In this document: in pieces, positions 46,171 through 54,271 of the stretch
Layout: each line of letters opens with the position of its first letter
Position numbering within the stretch: the first letter of the stretch is position 1
Origin: Fluviicola sp.
GTDB lineage: Bacteria; Bacteroidota; Bacteroidia; Flavobacteriales_D; Crocinitomicaceae
Reading direction: 5' to 3'
Length of the DNA stretch: 64,000 bases
Assembly: GCA_002734065.2 (NCBI GenBank)
Contig: NVXU02000048.1
Span: forward strand, 1-64,000
The notes under the pieces: generated by a model
Told to the model about the DNA's origin: nothing
Seen by the model: the letters and a program-made list of their open reading frames with translations, nothing else
The model's database searches: none
Program-made: the position numbers and the translations under genes

Positions 46171-47574
46171 TTAAATGTGCATTGCTCTGTCTTCAGTCGC
46201 TGCCATTGCTGCCTCTTTTACCGCTTCAGAATAAGAAGGGTGGGGGTGACAAATTCTGGCGATATCTTCTGCCGATGCACGGTATTCCATGGCAACAACT
46301 GCTTCCATAATTAAGTCTGCTGCGCGAGGTGCAATCATGTGTACGCCAAGTACCTCATCGGTTTCAGCGTCTGCTATGATTTTCACTGTTCCCATAATAT
46401 CCATGCTTGCTCTCGCTCTTCCCAATGCTTTTATTGGAAACAACCCTACCTTAATGCCTTTCTTTTCGGCAATTAATTCATCCTCTGTTTTACCAACAGA
46501 CGCAACTTCTGGCCACGTGTAAACAACACCAGGAATTAAATTATAATTGATGTGAGGTTTTTGTCCTGCAAGAAATTCTGCAACGTAAATACCTTCGTCA
46601 GAAGCTTTGTGCGCCAACATTGCTCCTTTGATAACATCACCAATGGCAAAAATGTTAGGAACAGACGTTTGCAAGTTCTCATTGACCTCAACTTGACCTC
46701 TGTCATTGGTAGAAAGCCCAACGTTTTCTAAACCTAAACCATCAGTATATGGTTTACGACCAACTGCAACCAAGCAATAGTCAGCTTCCATGGTTACTTC
46801 TTCGTTCTTTTTGTTCAAAGCGACCAACTTCACACCTTTTCCAGTGTTGATTACTTTTTGAACTTTGTGCTGTAAATGGAATTTAAAACCAGACTTTTTG
46901 AGAACTTTCGTCAATTCTTTCGTCATTGTTTTATCCATTGTTGGTGTGATTGTTGGAGCAAACTCAACAACATCAATTTGCGTTCCCAAGCGATTGAAAA
47001 CAGAGCCAAGTTCTAATCCAATCACTCCAGCACCGATAACGAGTATTTTTTTAGGAATTTCTGCAAGATTCAATGCTTCGGTAGAAGTAATGATTCTCTT
47101 CTTGTCAGGTTCCATTCCAGGAAAGAAATTGGGTTTTGACCCTGTAGCAATCAGAATGTTTTTGGTTTGTAAAAGCGTCTCTTTTTTATCGCTTCCAACT
47201 ACTTTTACGGTTGTCTTATCGACAATTGAGCCCAAACCTGTAAAAACAGTAATGTCGTTTTTATCCATTAAGAATTTGACACCATCGCAGGTTTGAGAGA
47301 CAACATCATTCTTCCGCTTAATCATTTGCTTGATGTTTGCTTTCACTTCTTTAACGTCAACACCGTGTTCTGCAAAACTATGGGTTGCATTGTGGTAATG
47401 TTCTGAAGAATCTAAAAGTGCTTTTGATGGAATGCAACCTACATTGAGGCAAGTTCCGCCCAAGGTGTTGTACTTTTCAATGACTGCAGTCTTCATTCCC
47501 AATTGTGCACAACGAATTGCTGCAACGTATCCTCCAGGTCCTGAACCGATAATAATAATGTCGAAATTGCTCAT
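46171..47574 (-). CDS. lpd: Dihydrolipoyl dehydrogenase (E3)
   Basis: FAD disulfide oxidoreductase of 467 aa that reoxidises lipoyl groups of 2-oxoacid dehydrogenase complexes. FAD motif IGSGPGGYVAAI at the N-terminus, redox Cys42 and Cys47 in TCLNVGCIPS, NAD site VIGAGVIGLELGSVF, and the C-terminal HPHPSYSEAVKEAA with the active His-Glu pair. A perfect TAAATTTG -7 box lies 18 bases upstream (47593-47600). lipA, which makes its cofactor partner's lipoyl group, is 2.4 kb away. Confidence 0.97.
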   Translation of the reverse strand: MSNFDIIIIGSGPGGYVAAIRCAQLGMKTAVIEKYNTLGGTCLNVGCIPSKALLDSSEHYHNATHSFAEHGVDVKEVKANIKQMIKRKNDVVSQTCDGVKFLMDKNDITVFTGLGSIVDKTTVKVVGSDKKETLLQTKNILIATGSKPNFFPGMEPDKKRIITSTEALNLAEIPKKILVIGAGVIGLELGSVFNRLGTQIDVVEFAPTITPTMDKTMTKELTKVLKKSGFKFHLQHKVQKVINTGKGVKLVALNKKNEEVTMEADYCLVAVGRKPYTDGLGLENVGLSTNDRGQVEVNENLQTSVPNIFAIGDVIKGAMLAHKASDEGIYVAEFLAGQKPHINYNLIPGVVYTWPEVASVGKTEDELIAEKKGIKVGLFPIKALGRARASMDIMGTVKIIADAETDEVLGVHMIAPRAADLIMEAVVAMEYRASAEDIARICHPHPSYSEAVKEAAMAATEDRAMHI

Positions 47575-47592
47575 GGTTTAATTCTTTGATTA

Positions 47593-47600
47593 CAAATTTA
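47593..47600 (-). promoter_or_regulatory. -7 box (TAAATTTG) of lpd
   Basis: Perfect TAnnTTTG on the minus strand, 18 bases before the lpd ATG, giving a predicted leader of about 14 bases. Confidence 0.55.
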
Positions 47601-47643
47601 ATTTTTATCACTCAACAAAAAAATGATTATCGAAATGATTTCA

Positions 47644-47678
47644 AAAAAAAAGCCTTTCTAGTTAGAAAGGCTTTTTTT
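47644..47678. terminator. Terminator of the M43 protease gene
   Basis: Stem AAAAAGCCTTTCTA / TAGAAAGGCTTTTT with loop GT, with A and T runs on either side. It lies 16 bases beyond the protease stop (minus strand) and is symmetrical. Confidence 0.9.
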
Positions 47679-47693
47679 AATATTCAATTCTGT

Positions 47694-49865
47694 TTAAAGA
47701 ACAACTACTTTTCTTGTTGTAGTATCATCTCCAGTTTTCACTTCTAAGAAGTAGCAAGCAGAAGATAAGTTTTCTGTTCCTTTCATCGCTTGGTTAACTA
47801 ATGCACTTGTCGGTGCGATAACCTCAGAAGCAATAATTTGTCCTTTCGTGTTTCTCAACGTCAATGTAACCTCTTTGTCTTGCCCTGTAAAAGAAACGTT
47901 GATTGACTGTCCTTCTGCAGAAGGGTTAGGATAAACATTCAAATCCATCATTGAAATGATATCAGAAGTTAAACCTAAAGTTCCCATTACATTAAAGTCA
48001 TCAATAAATAAGTTCGTTGATATATCCGACGCTTCGAAAACAAATTTAAAGATTGTTTTTGAGTCTGTACTGTTAGGAATGTAAGTAAATGTTCTCTCTG
48101 TCCATTGTGTATTCGAAGTTGGCACAAAATCAACACTACCTGCAAATCCTGCATTAACAATTTGCGATGCAGGAATAGTTGTTCTCGTATTCCAAGTCGC
48201 TCCACAATCTCTCGAAGACATTACTCTAAGTGTTTCAGAGATGTTACTTGCCGTTGTTGAGTTTGTAGCATAAGAATATTTAAACGAAACTGTAACTCCA
48301 GTTGTGTATCTCAAATCAAAAGAAGGTGTAATTAATTCATCTACAGAATAACCAAGTCTTTGGTTGTAGAAAAAGTCCGAAGAAAATAAAGTTGCATTTG
48401 AAATGTCTTTATAAATCTGTAGTTTGTAACAGTTAGAATTGTCATATCCTCCAGAGTTAACCAATCCGAATTTACCGTAGTTATCTTCGATGTTGTTCTG
48501 TCTAAACCATGTTGCATAAGGTCCGTCAAAGCTAATTGAAGCTGGTCCGTTAAAATCTGCCCATCCTGGAGCAACATAAATCATTGATGTTCTCGTTTCA
48601 GTTCCAGTACCTGCTGCATTTGTTACTGATAATGTAACTGTTTTGTACCCAGGGGAAGTGAAACTTACTGTTGGGTTAATACTTGCAGACGTAGTAGGTG
48701 AACCGTCTTGGAAAGTCCAAGCCCAAGTATCAATTACTGCATTGTAAGAAGCATCAGAGAAAGTCATAGGTGAATTAACACATACAGACACCGAAGAACT
48801 TGTAAAGTCTGCTATTGGTGTACATAAAGGTACTGTTAATACATTCGCAGGGTCTTGCGGAGTAAGCATGGGTGAAGGAATATTTTTAACTCCAGTTGCA
48901 ATTTGTGTAGAATCTGGCCATAGTCTATTTCTTTCTCCTGAAATTCCAGTTAAAGCATTACGCATACGTGCTGCTTGGTCTGGAGTGAAATGTCTTGAAC
49001 AATAAGAATATTCCATGTAATTCTGAACGTCTTCTTCAATTAGTGGATCACATTGTTGAACATCGTTAGCAGCTCCTAAAGCGCAGACCGTATAACCCCT
49101 TGTTACAGGCGTGTCTGTCACTCCATCATCACCACATGCTGTTCCAACACCACCATTACCCCAAACGTGAGATAAATTCAAATAATGACCAATTTCATGC
49201 GTTAAAGTTGTTTCTCTAAAAGTAGAACTTGTACCAATACTACCCGTATAGGTGTGGTTGGAAACAATACCATCAGTCCAATAACCCAAACCATCCGTCC
49301 CTGCTGGGAATGTTGCATATGCTGCAGCTCCTGCCGCACCAATAACTTTCACTATCCAAATGTTCAAGTATTGAGATCTATTCCATTGATTTATTTTTGA
49401 TGCAGCATCTCCAACTCTCGTTTCATGCGAGTAAATATGGTCAATTCCATTCGTGCAATTACCAAGAGGGTCAATGGCAGCTAATTTGAATTCTATTCTA
49501 ATATTAGCGTGCAAGGTATCGTATTCTGGAACTAAATCAACTGAATCAGGATCAGCCGCGTTAAATTCTCTGTTAATTACTCTCATCGCATCATATACCT
49601 GCGCGTCTGAAATATTTTCAGAACCATACTCATGCAGAATATGAAAAACTACAGGAATAGTGTAGATAATTGTATCTGCAGACTTCTCGTAATTCGCACT
49701 GTTCTGCATTAGTTGATTCGCGTAATATGCATCGCGTAATTCAGGGTACATATTGAAAGCTTCTTCTAAAGCTTCAGTAGAAGAACACCAGTTCTTGTTT
49801 TCTTGTGCGTTCACGGTTGTTCCCATTAAAAGGAACAAGATTGATGATGCGATAATTTTTTTCAT
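47694..49865 (-). CDS. Secreted M43 zinc metalloprotease with PKD domain and T9SS signal
   Basis: Protein of 723 aa: signal peptide (1-20), propeptide-like region, and a metzincin domain with HEIGHYLNLSH (His223, Glu224, His227, His233), the M43/pappalysin signature. A PKD-like domain follows (PIADFTSSSVSVCVNSPMTF onward, about 360-435), then a jelly-roll region. The C-terminal MDLNVYPNPSAEGQSINVSF to RKVVVL is a type A T9SS sorting domain. It is an extracellular or surface protease. Confidence 0.94.
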   Translation of the reverse strand: MKKIIASSILFLLMGTTVNAQENKNWCSSTEALEEAFNMYPELRDAYYANQLMQNSANYEKSADTIIYTIPVVFHILHEYGSENISDAQVYDAMRVINREFNAADPDSVDLVPEYDTLHANIRIEFKLAAIDPLGNCTNGIDHIYSHETRVGDAASKINQWNRSQYLNIWIVKVIGAAGAAAYATFPAGTDGLGYWTDGIVSNHTYTGSIGTSSTFRETTLTHEIGHYLNLSHVWGNGGVGTACGDDGVTDTPVTRGYTVCALGAANDVQQCDPLIEEDVQNYMEYSYCSRHFTPDQAARMRNALTGISGERNRLWPDSTQIATGVKNIPSPMLTPQDPANVLTVPLCTPIADFTSSSVSVCVNSPMTFSDASYNAVIDTWAWTFQDGSPTTSASINPTVSFTSPGYKTVTLSVTNAAGTGTETRTSMIYVAPGWADFNGPASISFDGPYATWFRQNNIEDNYGKFGLVNSGGYDNSNCYKLQIYKDISNATLFSSDFFYNQRLGYSVDELITPSFDLRYTTGVTVSFKYSYATNSTTASNISETLRVMSSRDCGATWNTRTTIPASQIVNAGFAGSVDFVPTSNTQWTERTFTYIPNSTDSKTIFKFVFEASDISTNLFIDDFNVMGTLGLTSDIISMMDLNVYPNPSAEGQSINVSFTGQDKEVTLTLRNTKGQIIASEVIAPTSALVNQAMKGTENLSSACYFLEVKTGDDTTTRKVVVL

Positions 49866-50020
49866 AAGTATATAAAATTCGTTTTAAGCGTTGTAAAAAT
49901 AGTAATATTTATAATACCATTGCTACAATTCAAGTACAATTTACTGTAAAGTTAAAGCAATTAGGTGTAAGAAAACTCTATTTCTGATAATAATTCGTCA
50001 TTTTTATACACGTCTAACGC

Positions 50021-50893
50021 CTAAAAAAGATGTTTTTCAGCGTGGTAAGAAGATCGCACCAAGGGGCCACTTTCAACAAATCTAAACCCCATTTTCAGTC
50101 CTAACTCTTTGTATTCTTGAAATCGTTCAGGAGTTACAAACTCCACAATAGGCAAATGTTTAGCGGTAGGTTGTAAGTATTGTCCTAAAGTGAGAACATC
50201 AACACTGACAGAACGCAAATCCTCCATAGATTCAATGATTTCTTCATGCGTTTCTCCTATGCCCAACATTAGCCCAGATTTTGTTTTCATTCCACCCTTT
50301 TTAAGTCGAAATAAAACTTCTAAACTTCTGTCATATTTCGCTTGAATTCTGACTTCTTTGGTCAATCTTCTAACTGTTTCCAGATTGTGACTCACAATTT
50401 CTGGTGCAACGTCAATAATTACTTGCAAATTCTCCCAATGTCCTCCAAAATCGGGAATTAATGTTTCCATGGTTGTTTCTGGAGATTGCTTTCTAATCGC
50501 ACGAACGGTTTGCGCCCAGATAGTTGAACCGCCGTCTTTTAAATCGTCACGGTCAACAGAAGTAATCACGGCGTGCTTTACTTTCATCAGTTTGACGCTT
50601 TGCGCAACTTTGCCAGGTTCAAATTCATCAACCGCATTTGGGCGACCTGTTTGAACGGCGCAAAAACCACAAGAACGTGTGCAAATGTTGCCTAAAATCA
50701 TAAAAGTTGCGGTTCCTTCTCCCCAACATTCTCCCATGTTCGGGCAGTTTCCACTTTCGCAAATGGTGTGGAGTTGATGTTCATCCACCAAAGAACGAAC
50801 TTTCTTGTAATTTTCTCCAGTAGGCAACTTAACGCGCAACCATTTCGGTTTTTTAATCCTCACTTTCGATTCACTGTCCTTTATCTCATCCAT
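50021..50893 (-). CDS. lipA: Lipoyl synthase
   Basis: LipA, 290 aa, a radical SAM enzyme that inserts two sulfurs into protein-bound octanoyl groups. Auxiliary cluster cysteines are C45, C50 and C56 ([12 protein letters not shown]), SAM cluster cysteines C71, C75 and C78 (CTRSCGFC), and the C-terminal RSSYHA supplies the Ser ligand. The start at 50893 ([20 protein letters not shown]) is chosen; the longer frame upstream crosses the divergent promoters. TAACTTTG at 50981-50988 (minus) is a likely -7 box with an 80-base leader. Confidence 0.96.
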   Translation of the reverse strand: MDEIKDSESKVRIKKPKWLRVKLPTGENYKKVRSLVDEHQLHTICESGNCPNMGECWGEGTATFMILGNICTRSCGFCAVQTGRPNAVDEFEPGKVAQSVKLMKVKHAVITSVDRDDLKDGGSTIWAQTVRAIRKQSPETTMETLIPDFGGHWENLQVIIDVAPEIVSHNLETVRRLTKEVRIQAKYDRSLEVLFRLKKGGMKTKSGLMLGIGETHEEIIESMEDLRSVSVDVLTLGQYLQPTAKHLPIVEFVTPERFQEYKELGLKMGFRFVESGPLVRSSYHAEKHLF

Positions 50894-50938
50894 TCTGCGA
50901 TATATTTGAAACTTGCTTTTCTCTTGCAAATAAAAAGC

Positions 50939-50946
50939 TACTTTTG
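50939..50946 (+). promoter_or_regulatory. -7 box (TACTTTTG) of osmC-rlmB
   Basis: Perfect TAnnTTTG on the plus strand 59 bases before the OsmC ATG. It lies inside the leader of the divergent lipA transcript. Confidence 0.45.
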
Positions 50947-50980
50947 TAAATGTTTTATACCTTATATATAAGGAAGAATA

Positions 50981-50988
50981 CAAAGTTA
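50981..50988 (-). promoter_or_regulatory. -7 box (TAACTTTG) of lipA
   Basis: Perfect TAnnTTTG on the minus strand, about 87 bases before the lipA ATG. With the plus-strand box at 50939 this implies overlapping divergent transcripts. Confidence 0.45.
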
Positions 50989-51005
50989 GATAAAAGCACG
51001 GTAAA

Positions 51006-51410
51006 ATGGCAACAACTAAAGTCGAATATTTAGGAAATTTAAGAACGAAATGCACACATTTGAAATCGGGTGTAGAAATCATTACGGATGCCCCGACAGA
51101 TAACAATGGGAAAGGGGAGTCTTTTTCTCCAACAGATTTATTGGCTACTTCTTATGCGTCTTGCATGATAACCATTATTGGTATTTATTGCAACGAAAAG
51201 GATATTGATTTTAAAAGTTGCACAGCAGAAGTGACGAAAATTATGGGGTCAGCACCCAGAAGAGTAGCAGAATTGCAAATTAATTTAGATTTCTCTGGAA
51301 ACAATTGGTCAGATTCTATTCAAAAAAGGATTAAAAGTGTTGGAGAATCTTGCCCCGTTGCAAAATCTGTTAAAACAGAAATGAAAACAGAGTTTATCTA
51401 TCAATTTTAA
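51006..51410 (+). CDS. OsmC family protein
   Basis: Protein of 134 aa. The family detoxifies organic hydroperoxides using two cysteines: one in [15 protein letters not shown] and one in [10 protein letters not shown], both present. [23 protein letters not shown] is typical. Cytoplasmic. It is followed by rlmB after 9 bases; the pairing is probably transcriptional only. Confidence 0.9.
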   Translation: MATTKVEYLGNLRTKCTHLKSGVEIITDAPTDNNGKGESFSPTDLLATSYASCMITIIGIYCNEKDIDFKSCTAEVTKIMGSAPRRVAELQINLDFSGNNWSDSIQKRIKSVGESCPVAKSVKTEMKTEFIYQF

Positions 51411-51419
51411 AAGAATTAT

Positions 51420-52223
51420 ATGTCAAAATACGCGAGTAAATACGAAAGAAGAGATAGAGATGAATCTCCGAGAGAATACACTAAAAAACCTAAGGATGAC
51501 ATGATTTTTGGTGTTCGTTCTGTTATTGAAGCCATCCGCGCAGGTCGTGGTTTTAACAAAATTCTGATCCAGAAAGGAATGGATAAGGAGCTTTTTTTAG
51601 AACTTAAAGAAGAACTAAAAGGACATCATTTTCAGCTGCAATTTGTCCCTACGGAGAAGTTAAACGCGCTGACTGAGAGCAATCATCAAGGTGTAATCGC
51701 ACTGGTTTCGCCGATTGAATATCACAAGATTGAAGAGGTTGTTGAAGGTCTTCTAGCAGAAGAAAAAAAGCCATTCATTTTGGCATTGGATAGAATTACG
51801 GACATTCGGAATTTTGGAGCAATTGCAAGAACGGCAGAATGCGAGGGAGTAGATGCAATTCTAATTCCCAACAAAGGTTCTGCACAAGTGACGGCAGATG
51901 CGGTAAAAACTTCTGCGGGTGCATTGAACAGAATAAAAGTGTGCAAGGCAGACAACTTTAAAGAATCACTGTTCTACATTCAGCAATGTGGTGTGCGATT
52001 GATTGCTTGTACAGAAAAAGGAAATGTTCCATTGTATGAAACCAATTTTAGAGGTTCTGTTTGCGTGATTATGGGATCTGAAATGGATGGAATCACCTCG
52101 GATTTGATAAAAATGGCAGATATTAAATGTAAAATTCCAATGCGTGGAGAAATTGCATCTCTAAATGTCAGCGTTGCCGCAGGAATGGTAATGTATGAGA
52201 AGTTGAGACAGGAGTTACATTAG
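51420..52223 (+). CDS. rlmB: 23S rRNA (guanosine-2'-O-)-methyltransferase RlmB
   Basis: SpoU/TrmH-family enzyme of 267 aa. The N-terminal substrate-binding domain (FGVRSVIEAIRAGRGFNKILI) is preceded by a charged 28-aa extension. The trefoil-knot domain has motif 1 NFGAIARTAEC, motif 2 IMGSEMDGI and motif 3 IPMRGEIASLNVSVAAGMVMYE. It is predicted to methylate G2251 of 23S rRNA. A related TrmH activity cannot be excluded. The 52224-52333 gap holds only aatgtttt-type simple repeats. Confidence 0.92.
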   Translation: MSKYASKYERRDRDESPREYTKKPKDDMIFGVRSVIEAIRAGRGFNKILIQKGMDKELFLELKEELKGHHFQLQFVPTEKLNALTESNHQGVIALVSPIEYHKIEEVVEGLLAEEKKPFILALDRITDIRNFGAIARTAECEGVDAILIPNKGSAQVTADAVKTSAGALNRIKVCKADNFKESLFYIQQCGVRLIACTEKGNVPLYETNFRGSVCVIMGSEMDGITSDLIKMADIKCKIPMRGEIASLNVSVAAGMVMYEKLRQELH

Positions 52224-52333
52224 TCAATGTTTCAATGTTTTAATGTTTTAATGATTCAAGGAATGCCTATTGCAGGTTAGAATTGCTATAAAAAAACATT
52301 AATATCAGGAGTTGGTGAGGTACAACTTCAACA

Positions 52334-53044
52334 TTAAATCATTGATTCCTTCATCCATGGAAGGAGCCCAGGAATTTCATTCAATTTTTGAATGTGCCAC
52401 TCATGAGTTCCACTTTTTTGTCGAGAATGTGGGTCAAATAGAACGCCTTTAATGCCACAGTTTTCTGCACCGATTACATCGACGTGAAAATCGTCTCCAA
52501 TCATGATGCTTTCTTCCGCTTTTGCATTTGCACGAGATAAAGCTTCGTGAAAAACTTCTTTTGCAGGTTTGTTTTTCCCCACTTCTTCAGAACAAAGAAT
52601 AACATCAAAAAAGTCAATCATCTTGCTCTCTGAAAGCTTAATGTACTGTACCTCTTTGAAACCATTGGTGATGATGTGCAATTGGTGCCCGTTGCTCTTT
52701 AATTCTTCCAAAACAGAAATAGCATCGGGAAAAAGATTGGTCTGGTAAGGCGAAACTTCCACATACCTTTTTGCTAAATGCTCGGCTAATTCTTTGTTTT
52801 TGATATCAAAATTGGCGAAAGTGTCAGAAAACCGCTTGACGCGCAAAACGGACTTCTCTAACTTTCCTTTTCCATACAAATGCCAAAGTTTAGCATTTAC
52901 TTTCTTGTATTTTGTATGAAATCGCTGAAAAGAAGGCAAGTGATTACCCAATTCTAATTCTTCAAAGAGAATTCTCAAAGCAGCTTCCGAATTTTTCTCA
53001 AAATCCCATAAAGTGTGGTCTAAATCGAAAAAAATGTGTTTCAT
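52334..53044 (-). CDS. yjjG: YjjG-type noncanonical pyrimidine nucleotidase
   Basis: HAD-superfamily phosphatase of 236 aa. Motif I is FFDLDHTLWDF (Asp7, Asp9), motif II HIITNGF, motif III Lys in GKNKPAKEVF, motif IV IGDDFHVDV. YjjG proteins dephosphorylate modified or non-standard pyrimidine monophosphates. It is third in an operon with upp, overlapping the membrane protein gene by four bases (ATGA), which supports the pyrimidine link. Confidence 0.92.
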   Translation of the reverse strand: MKHIFFDLDHTLWDFEKNSEAALRILFEELELGNHLPSFQRFHTKYKKVNAKLWHLYGKGKLEKSVLRVKRFSDTFANFDIKNKELAEHLAKRYVEVSPYQTNLFPDAISVLEELKSNGHQLHIITNGFKEVQYIKLSESKMIDFFDVILCSEEVGKNKPAKEVFHEALSRANAKAEESIMIGDDFHVDVIGAENCGIKGVLFDPHSRQKSGTHEWHIQKLNEIPGLLPWMKESMI

Positions 53045-53502
53045 ACGAATGCGTAAGTAATGCTTGTAGTAATAAATCCGTTGACGAACATTCCTAAAAC
53101 CATTAGAGGATATGTTTTTTTACTTTTTCCGTAGAATTTTGCTGCAACGATACTTCCTATTGGTACTGACAAGAAGAATGGTGCCCACATAGCAATTCCA
53201 AATTGTCCAAAAGTGCCTTTAATTTTCAAGATGAATTTATTCATTCTGCTGAATTTCTTTTTTTGCTTAAAAGGCTTGCCTTGTGCTTTTAATTTAGCTA
53301 TTTTTTCTTTGTTTTTTCTAATAGAACGAAGAATGAAAAATTCTGCAGAGAAATAAAAGATAGCCCCTGCAACAATTCCTCCAGCGACAATAGAAAAATA
53401 GGTTTCAAAGAATGAAAGCCCCAATTTGGGTCCTCCCAGTGGTGCAAACATAAATTTTATGAATGAGAAAAAAAATAAAGAAATCATTGCTCCCCAATGC
53501 AT
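53041..53502 (-). CDS. Small membrane protein in the upp-yjjG operon
   Basis: Protein of 153 aa, not assigned to a known family. Helices at about 5-20, 30-55, 103-120 and 130-150 flank a strongly basic cytoplasmic loop (RKNKEKIAKLKAQGKPFKQKKKF). The C-terminal half (FGIAMWAPFFLSVPIGSIVAAKFYG) recalls small export proteins but no transporter motif is certain. It starts 3 bases after the upp stop and overlaps yjjG by four bases, so it is expressed with both. Confidence 0.75.
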   Translation of the reverse strand: MHWGAMISLFFFSFIKFMFAPLGGPKLGLSFFETYFSIVAGGIVAGAIFYFSAEFFILRSIRKNKEKIAKLKAQGKPFKQKKKFSRMNKFILKIKGTFGQFGIAMWAPFFLSVPIGSIVAAKFYGKSKKTYPLMVLGMFVNGFITTSITYAFV

Positions 53503-53505
53503 ACT

Positions 53506-54153
53506 TTAACATTTTTCGCCAAAGGCAAGATCGCCAGCGTCTCCTAAACCGGGGACAATGTATGCTTGCGCCGTTAATTCTTTGTCGATAGCACCGATGT
53601 AATATTCTGTTGTTGGAGGCAAGTGTTTTTTCAAATAAACCAAAGATTCCGGCGATGCGATTGCAGCAACAACGATTACTTTTGCTGGTATTCCTTGTTT
53701 GAGTAAAGATTTATAGACCAGCATCATTGATCCTCCAGTTGCCAACATCGGGTCATTGATTATGAGTGTTTTATTGTCAATTTTTGGCGCAGCCATGTAT
53801 TCCACATAAATTTCAAAGTCTTCGGCAGTATTGTGCTTTCTATAAGCAGAAACAAACGCACTTTCTGCTTTGTCAAAGTAATTTAATAAACCCATATGCA
53901 TCCCTAATCCTGCTCTCAAAATGGTTGCAATTACAGGTTGCTCTTTAAGAACAGCGGTAGGTGCAACACCCAAAGGCGTAATGATATCCTTCGTCTCGAA
54001 GTCTAACTTTTTAGAAAGTTCATAGCCTAAAATTTCAGAAATTCTCTCCAGGTTTCTTCGGAAACGCATCGAATCTTTTTGAATGTCAACATCACGTAAT
54101 TCCCCTAAAAATGTAGAGAAAATAGAATTGGTTTTTGAAAAATCATGAATCAT
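53506..54153 (-). CDS. upp: Uracil phosphoribosyltransferase
   Basis: UPRTase, 215 aa, converts uracil and PRPP to UMP. The PRPP-binding loop is INDPMLATGGSMMLV and ILRAGLGMHMGLLNYF is conserved; GLGDAGDLAFGEKC closes the protein. Length is typical. It is the first gene of the upp-membrane protein-yjjG operon, with the box TAACTTTA ending four bases before its ATG. Confidence 0.95.
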   Translation of the reverse strand: MIHDFSKTNSIFSTFLGELRDVDIQKDSMRFRRNLERISEILGYELSKKLDFETKDIITPLGVAPTAVLKEQPVIATILRAGLGMHMGLLNYFDKAESAFVSAYRKHNTAEDFEIYVEYMAAPKIDNKTLIINDPMLATGGSMMLVYKSLLKQGIPAKVIVVAAIASPESLVYLKKHLPPTTEYYIGAIDKELTAQAYIVPGLGDAGDLAFGEKC

Positions 54154-54157
54154 ATTG

Positions 54158-54165
54158 TAAAGTTA
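54158..54165 (-). promoter_or_regulatory. Candidate -7 box (TAACTTTA) of upp
   Basis: 7 of 8 match to TAnnTTTG on the minus strand, followed by CAAT and the ATG at 54153. No clear -33 TTG. Confidence 0.45.
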
Positions 54166-54180
54166 GCTATTTTTTCGATT

Positions 54181-54245
54181 CATTGTAACATTAAATCATT
54201 GTAACATTAAATCATTGCAACATTGCAACATTAAATCATTGCAAC
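54181..54245 (+). repeat. Tandem 16-bp repeat between upp and the ABC transporter gene
   Basis: The unit cattgtaacattaaat occurs twice, then a half unit cattgcaa, a third copy with gcaa, and a partial copy. It fills the gap between two divergent promoters, and its last copy supplies the -33 TTG of the plus-strand one. Confidence 0.8.
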
Positions 54246-54259
54246 TCCCGAAATCCTAT

Positions 54260-54267
54260 TAAATTTG
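54260..54267 (+). promoter_or_regulatory. -7 box (TAAATTTG) of the ABC transporter operon
   Basis: Perfect TAnnTTTG with a TTG 18 bases upstream (54239-54241), followed by CTCA and the ATG at 54272. A leaderless transcript is predicted. Confidence 0.6.
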
Positions 54268-54271
54268 CTCA

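Noticed and set aside
46865-47296. A 143-codon plus-strand frame opposite lpd
   Set aside because: It is fully antisense to the conserved lpd coding sequence, has no homology I can recognise, and reflects codon bias of lpd.
54181-54245. Possible CRISPR-like array
   Set aside because: Units are contiguous without unique spacers, so it is a simple tandem repeat.
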